Shown here one piece after another: positions 36,201-48,400 of a stretch of DNA of 64,000 bases (within the stretch, counting starts at the first letter, position 1; every line of letters begins with the position of its first letter). Below the pieces are notes generated by a model. That model saw only the letters and a list, made by a program, of their open reading frames with translations, ran no database searches and had not been told where the DNA came from. Origin of the DNA: Halicephalobus mephisto. Taxonomy: Eukaryota; Nematoda; Chromadorea; Rhabditida; Panagrolaimidae. Position numbers and translations under genes: made by a program. The stretch spans positions 124,001-188,000 of the forward strand of contig SWDT01000050.1 in the NCBI GenBank assembly GCA_009193035.1. Reading direction: 5' to 3'.

Positions 36201-39200
36201 TGGATGGCGTGTACCAACCGCGGCTTCATGGTCCACGTAAGTAACATGGCAGATGTTCAGGAAAAAGTTCAAGTAAGTATTTTAGTTAATTATTCAATTT
36301 ATAAATAAATTTAGCACTATGTGAAAGTCATGTCACGTCCAATAAGTCGCCAAAGTCAAGCCATACATCGAGAAAACGCTGTTTGGGGAAGTGTGTCGAA
36401 AGAAAGAATGGTAAAAATTCAATTTAAAAAAAAATAAAAAATAAATTTTACAGAGTAGTCAATACGTGATATCTGTGGGATATCCGGTGATTTTAGAAGA
36501 TCAATTCATGGGAGTCTCGGCAGTGAGCGTCCCGATGGTGGAATTGATGCAGATTGCTCATCCGTCGATGATAGGACCTAGTAGTTACTTCTTCATGTTG
36601 GATAACAACGGATATTCCATGTTCCATCCTCAACTTCGACAGTTGGACGAAGTTACGAAAGAAACAAAACCGACTTACAACAACATGGACTTCATCCACG
36701 TCGAAGTCCAGAAACCCCTTTCAGAACTTCAGAATCTCATAAATATCAACTGTGATCAACATGACAGTACTAAAATGAACATCTTATATGCTGTCAACAA
36801 ACTTAGGAGAGTGTATCCTCAGACCAATTCCTACGTCGCGGAGTGCATCGATGGAACCCATTTCACAATCGGAGCCGCTATCAGAGACGGCGAAAATGTC
36901 AGATTGAAACAAAAAAAAGATTTTAAATATTCTAAAGTTGAACAATCATGGTTTAGAGATAACAATTGGAGAATCCATCCTGAATGGAGATACTGTCTTC
37001 TGAACGACAGTGACACTTCTCTAAGTCCCGAAGCAGCAATCACAACTTATGCTAATCAAATGAAAATTACAAACAAATTACCAAAACTTTGTTCATCAAA
37101 AAAACATCTTGTTGATAGACTGTTATTGGATATTGAAGCTACAAATTCTTTTTCGGCTCTTTGGGATCAAGAATGGACAAAAAATAAAAAAAATGGAATA
37201 CATTTGGCATTTTTTGCAGCTCCTTCTGGATTGATCAGATACTTCAATGAATCCTTGGATGAAGTGTATTATGAAGAAGCCGATGCCTTCGGAAGCAACT
37301 TCACAGAAGGGGTCTACAAACATTACGTTTTAGAATTGAATCGTCGATCTGTGGACGATGAGTACTTCAAACGGGCCGTCAGAATGAAAAACAAAATAGT
37401 GTTTGATGTCAACTTCCAAAGTAAGATTTCAAATAAGTAATGTTCTTTTAAAATTTTTATAATTAAAAAAAATTAAAAATAGAAAAAACAGTAATTCAGA
37501 CAAATTATTAAAATTTATTTTTTAATTTAAATTTTGAAATTATTTAAAAAATTCTATAATTTTGAAAAACATTTAAATTTTTAATTTTTTTACAGTATGA
37601 TTACGGGGTTTTTAGCTAATGTTTGGCAAGCTGCTGAAGTAACAACAGCATACGGTAAGCAAGAAAATTTATCCATGTTGGCTGTCGGATATAAGGCGCT
37701 TTATCACAACGAAGCTCTCATTGGAGTTGTTGGAATAGAATTCCTCTATGATAAAATTCCTGATTGGTTGAGAAAACACGGATGTAATCCACAACACGAA
37801 CAAACAAGATGTTACTTGATCGACGAACATGGATATGTTTTTTATTCTAGTCAAAAGGATATCAGTTACGAATCCACTTTGAAGGATTTCCAAAATGCCG
37901 AAGTTAATCCTCGTTACGTCAGGAAATCCGTCATCGGATATTTCTTCGGACATCTAAATAGGATCACTGAATGGACAATGGACATGTTGATCGAAAAGGG
38001 ATTATACAAAAAGTAAATATTTTTATGTAAAAATTAAAAAATTTCGAATTTCTAAATCTTCATTGAAAACAATCAAAAGTGGAATATACTGTAAATTTGG
38101 GCTATCTTTATAGGAGTTAACTTAAGTTTTTCACTTTAAAAATTAAATTATTTTAAAACCAAATATTTTTGAAATTTTTAGAGACTTTTAAAATTTAGGT
38201 AAACTATTTTTTAAAATTTAGAAATTCTAAAAATTTCATAGAGATGTTATTAAAGGATTTTTATTTTTATTTTTAATTTTAATTTTATATAATATAATTT
38301 TGAAATTAATTTTATATAATATAATTTTAGAATTAATTTTATATGATATAATTTCGAAATTAACTTTATATGATATAATTTTGAAATTAATTTTACATGA
38401 TATAATTTTGAAATTAATTTTAGAGTGAAATTTGTCGACAACCAAGCTATGTGTGAAATCGAGCAACCGGTAATCGCTGGAGCTTCGACGATATCGGTTC
38501 CGTTTAAACGTTTCCAATTTTTGATTCTTCATTTACTTCGACGAATAATTTTTGTTTTTGGAGAATATACTGGATTGTTTGTTGGAACATTGGTATCTAG
38601 TACAGTAACACCGGCTTCGGCATACACGACCACCTTCAAGACACCTACTGGAGGCAGACTTCCATGTCAACAAGAATCCAATTTTTACATTGCTGATCCG
38701 GATCACTCTAAAATGATGTCGATTTCGCTTCCGGAAGGCGACAGTGCCGAACGACCTTGCAAACAAAACGCTGCTCAATGTGCTATGTAAATTTTATATT
38801 TCACATTACTGTAATTTCTTAAAATTTTAGTAGAGTATATGCGAACTGGATCGAGTCGACGAATCTTATGTTGGTTGTGATTTCGCAAGATAGCGAAAGT
38901 TCGTGCTATGACGAAACACATTGTCCGATGTTGAGTCCTCCGCTCATACCTTTCGGTTTCACTAAAACAGGTACGATCCAGAATCCGAGTGAATCAAACA
39001 CTCATCCTGAGATGGACGGATCAGAAGAAAGAATTTGTCAAAGTGCATTACCAACAAAAAGAAAAAATGTCATGCAATGTTTCAAAGAAGAATATGTGGC
39101 AAGTTTTAATTTTTTTTAAATTACCGTAATTCAGTGAAAATTTGGAGTTTAATGAAATATTCTGAAATTACCGGAAATCTAGAAAGTTTCTGGGACATTT

Positions 39201-39602
39201 TAGAAATAAATAAAAATCTTCAAAATTTCATAAAAATTCTCAGAATTTCGTGAAATTTTAGAACTTTTTAGATTCAACAAAAATCTTCAAAATTTTACAA
39301 AAACTTCCAGAATTTCATGAAATTTCGGAATAATCTAAAACCAAAAATTAAAAAAATTTGCTTAAGGAGTATTTCGTAAAAAATTCATTTTTAACTTTTA
39401 TAACAATTTGATTTTAAAACTGAAATTTAAGAATTCCTACCGAAATAATTTTAAAGATTTTTATTTTTAACTTTTAAACTGAAAATTGATTATGAAATTT
39501 CAGGACGAATCTCATCTTCCATGTTCATTGTCAAGTCGACATTCCACATCGTCATTTTGGTTCTTGTTTGTCGTCTTTCTCAGCAGTCTCCTTAGAGTTT
39601 AA
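33261..39602 (+). CDS. unc-36: Voltage-gated calcium channel alpha2/delta subunit
   Basis: Extracellular auxiliary subunit of neuronal and muscle calcium channels. Twelve exons give 1,241 residues, near the roughly 1,250 of C. elegans UNC-36: 33261-33406, 33686-33767, 34248-35135, 35282-35416, 35980-36102, 36144-36272, 36315-36410, 36454-37436, 37596-38012, 38424-38786, 38831-39095, 39504-39602. A hydrophobic segment at residues 23-44 is the likely signal sequence. The VWA domain has an intact metal site DMSGS (near residue 283) and LITDGAP. It is followed by [18 protein letters not shown] and Cache-like blocks. A Cys-rich delta part and a hydrophobic C-terminus ([12 protein letters not shown]) fit GPI-type anchoring. 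The donor of exon 11 is ambiguous: GT at 39096 or GC at 39099, differing by one Val codon. AATAAA is at 39716-39721. Confidence 0.95.
33415..33680 (+). repeat. Short tandem repeat in unc-36 intron 1
   Basis: Repeats of CTTTTCATTAAAAAGAAACT with AAATTTTTAA spacers, about 30 bases each, six to eight copies. Confidence 0.75.
33880..34160 (+). repeat. About 60-bp tandem repeat in unc-36 intron 2
   Basis: TTTTATATATTAATACATAT alternates with TTTCCAAAGA and TTTTCGAACA blocks, four to five copies. Confidence 0.8.
35428..35855. mobile_element. MITE-like element with terminal inverted repeats in unc-36 intron 4
   Basis: The left end reads CCAGAACTGTCGATTTCGAA and continues to about 28 bases. The right end (35827-35855) is its reverse complement with one mismatch. 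The element is 428 bases. Inside, a block of about 70 bases (ATCGAAAATCAAAGAATTTA onward) is present twice, near 35569 and 35699. There is no coding sequence, and no clear target-site duplication was seen. It resembles a non-autonomous DNA transposon, family unknown. Confidence 0.7.
38270..38425 (+). repeat. 33-bp tandem repeat in unc-36 intron
   Basis: TTTTATATAATATAATTTTG with GAAATTAA spacers, five copies, running up to the acceptor of the next exon. Confidence 0.85.
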
Positions 39603-40370
39603 AATTATCATCGGAAAGGTTACCTCAACTCCAGCCTGTGATAGTAGATTAAATCAAGATCCCAATCCGGAATCTACCGTATCAATCCTCGTTATCTCAT
39701 TGCTGAAAATTACGAAATAAATTTCCTTAATATATCAAATTTCAAATATGTATATTTTTACACAGTATAGTTGGCAATTTTGGAATTTAATGAAGTAAAG
39801 ATGAATTTTATTTTGTAAGCAATTTAAGTAATGTTCTTTTAGAGTAATATTTACTATTATATTTGTGAATTTTATTATTTCTGTTGGATCGGATACCTCA
39901 TCCTTAATGAGAAGCCCAACCGGCAAGGAACGCTTGGTCCCGAACGGATTGCCTTAGCACCGACAAGAGACATACAGTTCCTTTTGGCGAAAAGTTGAGT
40001 TTTTTGTTTATGTCGATTTCGACATAATGTTTCTTTGTATTGTGCCTAAGGCATTTATTTAATAAACCTTTTCTATATTATTTTTCCTTCTCATCCAGAC
40101 GTGGGTCACTCGGCGTGACGGATACAACAGTTTTCAAACAAAGAACCAAAATTCAACATCCTTGGAATATTTTAAAAAATCGTTACGGTATTAAACTTCC
40201 TTTGGCAATTACTTCAAATTTAGTAATTTTACACGAACTAAGATGTCAAACACATTTAAGTTTAACAAACAAGGATCATAAAAATTTGTCAAATATTTCC
40301 TAAAGTTATTTCAAATTTCCCCAAGAACACAGTGTATTAGTTTCGTCTCAAAAATGAGAAAACATTATTT
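39603..40370. other. Intergenic region with an unexplained reading frame
   Basis: It contains the unc-36 3' flank and an open frame on plus (40040-40303, 87 codons) whose second half looks protein-like (VTDTTVFKQRTKIQHPWNIL). I do not recognise it. It could be a gene remnant or chance. A short palindrome TGTCGATTTCGACA lies near 40011-40024. Confidence 0.35.
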
Positions 40371-40373
40371 ATT

Positions 40374-43300
40374 TTAATATTTTGTGAAAATTTTCTGATG
40401 TAATCTAAGAGGTATTTGTGGAGGAATAATTTCCTCTTGTTGTACTATTGTATTTTCATAATGGTGTACTCTGGAGGGGTTTTCTTCAGTAAATTCGTTG
40501 AGGGTACTCCGATTCTCGCACCTTATTCGACGAATTGGAGGTATTGGAGGACATAGATGATTAGTTGTTTCTCTTCTAGTATGGAAATTGTCAGTTATTC
40601 TGGCAGGATGTGTCAAGGAAATTTCATTGCTGAAAAGGTTTACAGGCATTTCTTGATTCATCCTACTGGGAATTTCACTACTTATAGAACTTGCTGAAGA
40701 GAATTCAACTGATACAGTAGTTTGTGAACTTGTTGAAGAGAACTCAACTGATACAGTAGTTTGTGAACTTGTCGAATCGAAATCAGTTGAGGAACTAATT
40801 TGTGAACTTGTCGAACTGAAATCAGTTGAGGAACTAATCTGCGAAATTGTCGAATCAAAATCAGTTGATGAACTAATCTGCGAAATTGTCGAATCAAAAT
40901 CAGTTGAGGAACTAAGTTGTGAACTTGTCGAATAGAAATCAGTTGATGGACTCATCTGTGAGCTCATTGACCCATTGGCATGAAATATTTCTAGATTGCT
41001 AGATTCTCGTCTATTTCTATTGGTTCTGATGAAAATGACGAATGTAAAAATGCAGAAAATGATGATATGAATGATAATTATAATAATAAATAACATGTGC
41101 AGAATACTTATATGAATGAGATGGAGGATTGCTACTTCGCAAATCTGGTAAAATCGAGAAATGAAAATAAAACAAAAAATTGTGGAACTTACCACAGGGA
41201 GAGTTATCAAAAGTTCTGGGAAAATCAGACGATAAACAATTTCTTTTGGGGAATATTTTTGATAACTTCTTTCGGATCCTGAATTAGTTTCTTCCCTTAT
41301 TGTATCGACAATGTAGGAGTTGATGAATTTCGCAACCTTATTGTTTCCCCAGGATCTGGTAAATAGCGGAATATAGAAAATACAAAAAACTAACAGAATA
41401 GCCAATGGGAATAAAATGGAAGCGAATTGGTGATCTGATCGAACCCAGCAAAAGTTGTCAGTCATATGGAAGAAGTCTGTATATGTCAATTGAAAATAGA
41501 TTATAATGATGCAAGACAATACAAACGGGTAGATTAATGGCCAGAATCGCTTTTCCCCTCCAGCAAAGAACCTGATAAAGGAGTTGTACCATGTTTGCCA
41601 GTTGTCGATAGCTTCAGAAACCACAAAAGTGTTCCCTATTGAGAGAAATATACAGAATAAAAATAAAAAGTAGTTAATGCCTGCGATTATGGTGCAACTG
41701 GTATTACTTAACGTAATTTTTCCAGTTCCGAAAACAACGAGAATGCACATATAGAAGAATACAATAACATTGTAAAGGCATGAGAACCATCTGATTTTCT
41801 GGTTCAGGTTGTGGTCAAACAAGTTTGCAGTTAGATAGAATAAACAACGAAAATAACCTGGTAATGGAGCTCTACCATTTCTGTAGATAAAGTAAGCTAT
41901 TGTCGTGATCGTGGACACGCCAGAAATAGCCAAGAGAAAAGTTTCAATAATAAGAATAGCTTTTGATGACGCCGATGCATCATTTGAGTAGTTATCACAT
42001 TCAGCTATGCAGTGCGTACCGTTGCAATATTCTTTGTATTCAGTTAGGGAACGGAAGAGTTGCTCTCCAAGCTGGAAACTGTTTTGAAGGAAATGGGAAA
42101 TAGAGGAGTTTCGGTAGAGGTCGTTAACTGTCTGAAGAGATTAAGATTTTATTAATGACTAATGACATTCGACTTACTGTTGAGTTATATACAGTAAATT
42201 TTAAATTGTAGTAAAATCGAGTCAAGTTACCACTGATTCCTTGAGCAGCTATCATGTACTCTGTGTTGATATCCATTTCACGATAACAACTACTGGTATT
42301 CGTGCAATTGCAAATAATAATCGACTCTGAACCAACAGAGATAGATTCGGAGTTCATTAATGTTTGACTTGAATTACTGAGGATATAGAATTTGACGGGA
42401 ATCATTGAGATGTAGACTTTACTAGCTACAAAGACTTGACAATAAGTCTAATACTCTATTTAATAATAATCTCACCTTTACTTGGACAAATTTCATCCCG
42501 TAATAGAAGCTTCAAACAAATTATGATATCTTTTGTATCATTTACCTCATTAGCTCGATTGAAGCAAAATTCATCCGACTGCACGGGAATATCAGGTATT
42601 TGACAGAGATCATCTACTGACATGGATTTGATAAAGATATTCGAACTGTTATAAACAATGTCACCGGGGTATTTCTCCACGAGGTAAGAGATAGAAGTAG
42701 GATACCATAAGAGAGAATTGTTCTTATTGGCTTTTTGAAATATTCCAATGCTTTGACTTGAAATGATGTTGATTATATCTAATAATGAGTTCACTATCTG
42801 AAACAGGAAATTTTAATTTGCGTTTTCCTTTCAAAGACAAGTTTAAAAAAAACTAATCTGCGACTAGTTATTCTTACATATGATGTTTAAAAATTCAACC
42901 TTAAGAGCCAAAAAATCTTCCATGATTGAATGTTTGCAAATCACTAATTCCTGAATATGCCATTCAGTTCTATATCCTTTAAAAGATAAAAGAGTGTTCC
43001 AACATCCTAGTGATTGAGTTGTTGATTCTTAACCAGAGATGTCTGTTTATAAATAAACAAGGTCAATTCAAATCACTAGGAATAAAAAGGTTGATTACTG
43101 TAATATTACAAACATGATTATCAGTAATTACTTCAAGATTAGTTTTGAATTTTCTTCTTCAAAATCTTTACTTTATATTGGTGAAAATTTTATATTGTGT
43201 AGGCATAAAGATCGGAGTTAAACTGCAAACGGCCTAGATAGAATGCCCAAAGCTCCACCCAGTCAGTCGACGCCTGGGAGGTGAGACTAAAGTGTTAGAG

Positions 43301-44395
43301 AGTCAGTCTTTGAGAAAATCCACCTAAAATGGGGTCCGAGTTTGACTTCAGTCAAACGAGGCCCTTTTCTCTCTTGTTCTATGCTTATGTTAAGATAAAC
43401 AGGATTTAATTGCCAACAGTAGGAACCAGCAGTTTTTCGCCTAATCTAGAAGCTCCCAAGATGTCACACTATCGACATCTCACATTTCACCAACATCTTT
43501 ACTACAACTGGAGTAATTTACTAATACTTATAAACATTTCTTTTTTTAGATTTTAAGAAAAATCAACTACAGTCTGCCACGTAGAATGTTATAATAATTT
43601 AAGAACAGAAAATTTAAACCTACAATGTGATCGACAGAAGATGCTACTGAAGTTATTTTGTACAAAAGCATCCCTATGTCATATATCATTGTTTTCGTGA
43701 TTTCTTGAGTTAAACTTTTTCTTGTGATGTCAATGGCATCTTTAATTTCGTCAATTGTTGAAGAGGACGAAATGTTACAGTATTGCTGAAGGATAGCAGA
43801 CCGATAACAATTAGAACTGGTGACTTTTGGGAGTGGAGGGGGGTTTACGCCTAAAATTCCTTCTTAGTGAAATTACTCAGGAATGAATTTCACCTAGAGC
43901 TCTTTTATTGGATACTGGTGGCTTTAAAACGATGTTCTCAATAGGAGTAGTTGTTGTTGACTTTGTTGTGGTTGTAGTGATTGAAATTGGTAGTATGCTT
44001 GAACAACTGTCTGAATGATTGTTAATTATACACTTTTTACAGCACACGTAAATATTTCGTTGATCTACACCCACATTGAGGCTAAACAACTGGCTATTGG
44101 CGTTAAAATTCATTATTATATTATGTCCAGGACAAGGAACAAAGTTGTAGATACAGTAACCAGTAATATCGTCGAGTACGCAATTTTCTAGATTGAGATC
44201 TCGTGGTGATTTAATCAACGCCGAACAATTAGAGTAGTGAACATGAACTGCGTGTTCAGATTTTATATTCGGAAATGATACTGTAAAGTTATTACTTATG
44301 TAACATTCTTGTTCTAATATAGTTATTGAGCTACCCTTGAAAAGGTAACTGAATAGCAAACACCAAAATAGAAGCGAATTTAAATGTCTATGCAT
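40374..44395 (-). CDS. Seven-transmembrane receptor, adhesion/class-B-like, short stalk
   Basis: Six exons (43894-44395, 43624-43850, 42476-42797, 42178-42425, 41193-42131, 40374-41144) join in consistent phase to 1,002 residues. The start MHRHLNSLLFWCLLFSYLFK is a signal peptide. Next come a Cys-containing N-terminal domain, a short Thr linker (ITTTTTKSTTTTP) and an ectodomain of about 350 residues with many N-glycosylation sites. After Cys pairs (EYCNGTHCIAEC) come seven hydrophobic segments. A Cys at the start of TM3 (NTSCTIIAGINYFLF) and FCW in the loop before TM5 resemble class-B/adhesion GPCRs. I see no GPS cleavage motif. The cytoplasmic tail has 13-residue repeats like SQISSSTDFDSTI (DNA 40690-40965). 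Ligand and function are unknown. It is a tandem paralogue of the gene at 45450-52327. Confidence 0.8.
40690..40965 (-). repeat. 39-bp coding repeat in receptor tail
   Basis: Seven or so 39-base units encode SSSTDFDSTxSQI-like 13-residue repeats. The last two units (N- to C-terminal order) drift to TTVSVEFSSTSSQ. The period keeps the frame. Confidence 0.85.
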
Positions 44396-45449
44396 AATCT
44401 GCGTTTAATAATCGAGAATAAAATCAAGATGAAAACAATGGCCAAATACATTAAACGGATGCAGAATCAGTGAATAAGTAGAATAGGAAGCTTATCACAG
44501 TGCAGTTAGGCTGCTTTTCCTTTAATTGTTTTATTTTATTATCTATAAAACATATCAAAGGTCGGAACAATTAAGGCTGTCAACAGTAAGAAATCAATAA
44601 GACCATTTTAGATAAATTTTATTTACTTAAATCATCAATTTTTTTTACAAAATACAATTGAGTTTAATCAGTATTATCATTACTTTTGTTGCCAACACTT
44701 CCCTATAGTATGAGAGAAATTCATCATGTCTTATGTCAATGAACACGTATGCATATGAAGAGGTTAGAAATAACCTGCTCTAATAATCAGTTTAATTCGT
44801 TGAAATTGTTTTAACGTGTATTAATATTCAAGATAGATGGGTTTAATATATATAACATAATTCTCGAAACATGACAACGGTATCTGCTCCTGACTTTTCT
44901 AGTTGAATGGATAGTTTCATTTGACCATTTATTCGTGATCTTCGTAATCCTCTTTTAGACTTTCAAAGCATTTGAACTTTACAAGCAGTTCTTCCTGAAC
45001 ACTATTGCTTGAATCTTTCGCTTAATGCTTCTCCATTACTTGAAGTTTTTAACCGAAATTCCTTTGGGGAAATAAATTTCATATCTTTTTGGATTTTTTA
45101 CTCTATTAGTGGAACACATTCATCTGTATAAGTTCATTTAAGATGCAAAGATCTTAGTAATCTAAAGACTAACAGAGATTTCTTAATTTTTATATTTAAA
45201 CTGAATTTGTGTTTAAAGGGTTACGAATTTGTTATAAATAATATTGAATTTTATGTTTTTGAAACATCAATGACATTCAGTAAAATACTCGTAAGTGCAT
45301 TTCCTAATATTTGAAGCAATATATATCAAATAAATTAAAACAAAAATCATTAACTTTTTTCAGAAACTGCATAAAAGATAACATTCATTCCTATGAGGGT
45401 CATTGAATCTATATTGTCTTTCTCATGACGATTGATAAGTGGTTACCAC
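44396..45449. other. Intergenic spacer between the tandem receptor genes
   Basis: No gene is seen. Bases 44560-44930 resemble 52490-52850 upstream of the second receptor gene (shared phrases such as AGAAATCAATAA, CGAGTTTAAT-like and ATTCTCGAAA-like). This region therefore looks like the duplicated promoter flank. A TGATAAG GATA-type site (minus strand) lies near 44490. Confidence 0.5.
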
Positions 45450-48400
45450 CTAGTTATGATTGTTTGTGATTTTGTGTTTGGCGGTAGCCACAGAGGGAAC
45501 CTGAATGTTTAGATTTTTTCGCAGAGGTGGAGGTCGAGGAGGAGAGACTGCAATGAATTGAGTGTTATCTTCTGGGAAAGTGAGTTGTGAGCTTCTTGAG
45601 GAATGATAAGTACCTTCCGCAAAGTTGGATTGAGACGTTCTATGTTTGATGTTAATTACAGAAGGAATTTGAATGCTTAAATTCTTCTGAAAAGGTATAA
45701 AATCTTCGTCATCATTTTCCGGGAAATTGGAATGTGAGTTCATTGAGGAATTAGAACTATCTTTCGAGGAACTGAATTGCGAGTTTTTACGATTGTTGAT
45801 AGCCAAGAAGAGAGCCTGAGGACGTGAAGGTAGGGGAGGAGAGGTTAAAATAGCTTCGTGGCTATCATCCGGAAGATTTGATGATGACATTTTATGATTG
45901 TCCTCAGCTGTAAAAGGATTCCGACTGTCCACATTCCTTCGAGAAAGAGAAAGTGGATTAGACTCACAATCATTTCTCAAGCGAGCGGAATTCGGACTTG
46001 TTGGAAGATCTAATGCCGAATCATTAGTGGAGCTGTTATGTTCATCTTGATTTGAATTAAGTCCACCGAATAAAACAACAACGATGAAGGAAACCGTGTA
46101 ACAAAAAGTTATTTGGATATACATGAAGACGATGAAAAGCAGATGCCAACTGTCAAGTTTAATACGATAAAGAGTTTCGGTTTCAAAGACCTGAAAATAA
46201 ATGCATTAATAAAGAACTTTAAAAATTATAGTAGTGTTCTAAGAAACATTAGAAATTTCAAAATATCCTAATTTAGCGAATATTTAATGAATTTTAATCG
46301 TTTTTTATGAGTAATGGGTAGTTTTAATATTTTTATGATAAAATATTGACAATTAATTTTTAAAATCATGATATTTATTCTTTTTTAAACAAGCCTAGTT
46401 GATGTTGAAACGATAAGATGAAAAAGTTAATTTGCATTAGGAAAAAAACTTTTTCGGATTTTGATTGGTTTTTTAAATATACCACGAAATTTGTTATTCT
46501 CTACATAAAATAAAAATATAAATCTAATTCATGTTTTAAAAATTTGTGCAGTATCTGCTGAATTACAATAATTTTGGAAATATAATTTTTTGAAGCACTT
46601 TATACTTACCATAGCTAACACCAAGATAAGTTGTGGAATAAATATCCAGGAAATTACTCGACTAACAAGGTAATTTCCAGATCTTCCCTCATCTCCATCA
46701 ACACTCCTATGATCACAATGTTTTCCATTCTCTGCGAAAATGTGGTTAATGGATCTAGAAATAACGTTATTCCGGTAACTTCTGGTAATCAGCGGTATGT
46801 AAAAAATAAAGGAGATAATGAATAAGATCAAAGGCAACCATAACGATGGGAATTTGTAGTCTGATCTGGTCCAGCAGAAGTCATCATTTCTCTTAAAGAA
46901 ATCCACCATAGTTAATCCAAATATCCCAGTCAAGATTAATGGAACTACAAGTAAGTAAATTGTACGGATAACTTGGTTGCCTAGTCCAGATAAAATGAAG
47001 ACCATGAACTTGTACCAAGGCTTCCATCCTCCAACAGCATTCGTTAGGGTAAAGATGTTCTCCATTAAAATGAAAAAAATTGAGAGAAATAAGAAATAAT
47101 GGACTCCAGCCATGATTTCACAACTTGTATCATTTTGGAAGACTTGTCTGTCCCCGAGGAAGAGGACGAAGGCGTTGAAGATGAGAATAACGACGGAATA
47201 AAGGAAGGACAGCCTTCTGAGTCCTCCATCTTTGTCAAAGATGAAGAAGATTTTAAACCACTTCGGCATGCATTTGGAGAAGATTCTAACATGCTGGATT
47301 TTGGGAATAGCGATAAAGCCAGCAGCAATAATGACGGAAATCCCGAAGAGAACTCCCATAGTTATGTGAACACCAGTGGAACAGACGATTGGATCGCTTG
47401 AGCAGCCTTCGTAGTAGACAAGGCAGGTATTTGAGTCGCAAGATTCTTCATATTTCTGAGGTAGACGGGACATCCTTGCGCCTTTCTGAAAAACATTTCT
47501 AACGAATTGACCAATGTATGGTTGTCTGTGGAGGTCGTTCACTGCCTGAAAATTTTTTTGGATAATGAAAATAAAATTCCGATTTTGTTTCCTTGCCTTT
47601 GAATGATGTACTGTTATGATAGGATTGTAACTGATAGAATTCCCGTTAGCATTGACTCCTCCGGTTGCTACTACGTGTGGAGATTGAAGAACTTTATCAC
47701 ATTTGCATCTATCAACGGTTTCATAGGTCATAAGGTTACTCGAATTGGCATTAGCTGTTGTATACAAAGGTATAGTATTCTTGGAACCGAAAATGTAGAA
47801 CTTCGCTGAAGTCATTGAAATATAAAGTCGATCCACTATGAATTTACATTATTTTTAAATCTGTTTGAAAAGAAAGTTACCGTTCTGCTTGCAAACGTCC
47901 TGTAAAAGAATTTTGGAACAAATTAAAGTTATAGATGGAGAGGGAACTTGATTTGGGTTATTAAAGCAAAGCTCCATTTCATCTTTTTCTTCTGCGCATA
48001 ACTGTTCAGACTCCATGGATTTTACTAACATAGAAGAGCTTTGATAGGTGAAATTTGTGGTAGCTTTAGCAACTAGATTAGGGATGGTGCATGGATACCA
48101 GAGAAGGTAAGGCTTAACTTCAGTACTATCTCGTTCCCTCAACTTCCCGTAACTTGTGAGGACGTTAATTGGTTGATTAGAAACAATATAAATTATGTTC
48201 AAAATTGATGTTACCATCTAAAAATTATATAATAAGGTGGGTACTGAACAAAATTGAAAGCTTACAGAAGTACTCAGTGATTTTACAACTCGAGATGTTT
48301 TAAATATAACCATTCCAATTTCATAAATTTCCTCGCCAGTTATGTTGGAATTATTGGTGAGAAGAGTAAGAATATAATCAATGATTTCGCTGATCTCTTC

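Noticed and set aside
47099..47401. 100-codon plus-strand acidic frame
   Set aside because: It is the reverse complement of the membrane-helix coding part of the mucin receptor, where Leu/Phe/Ser codons read as acidic residues.
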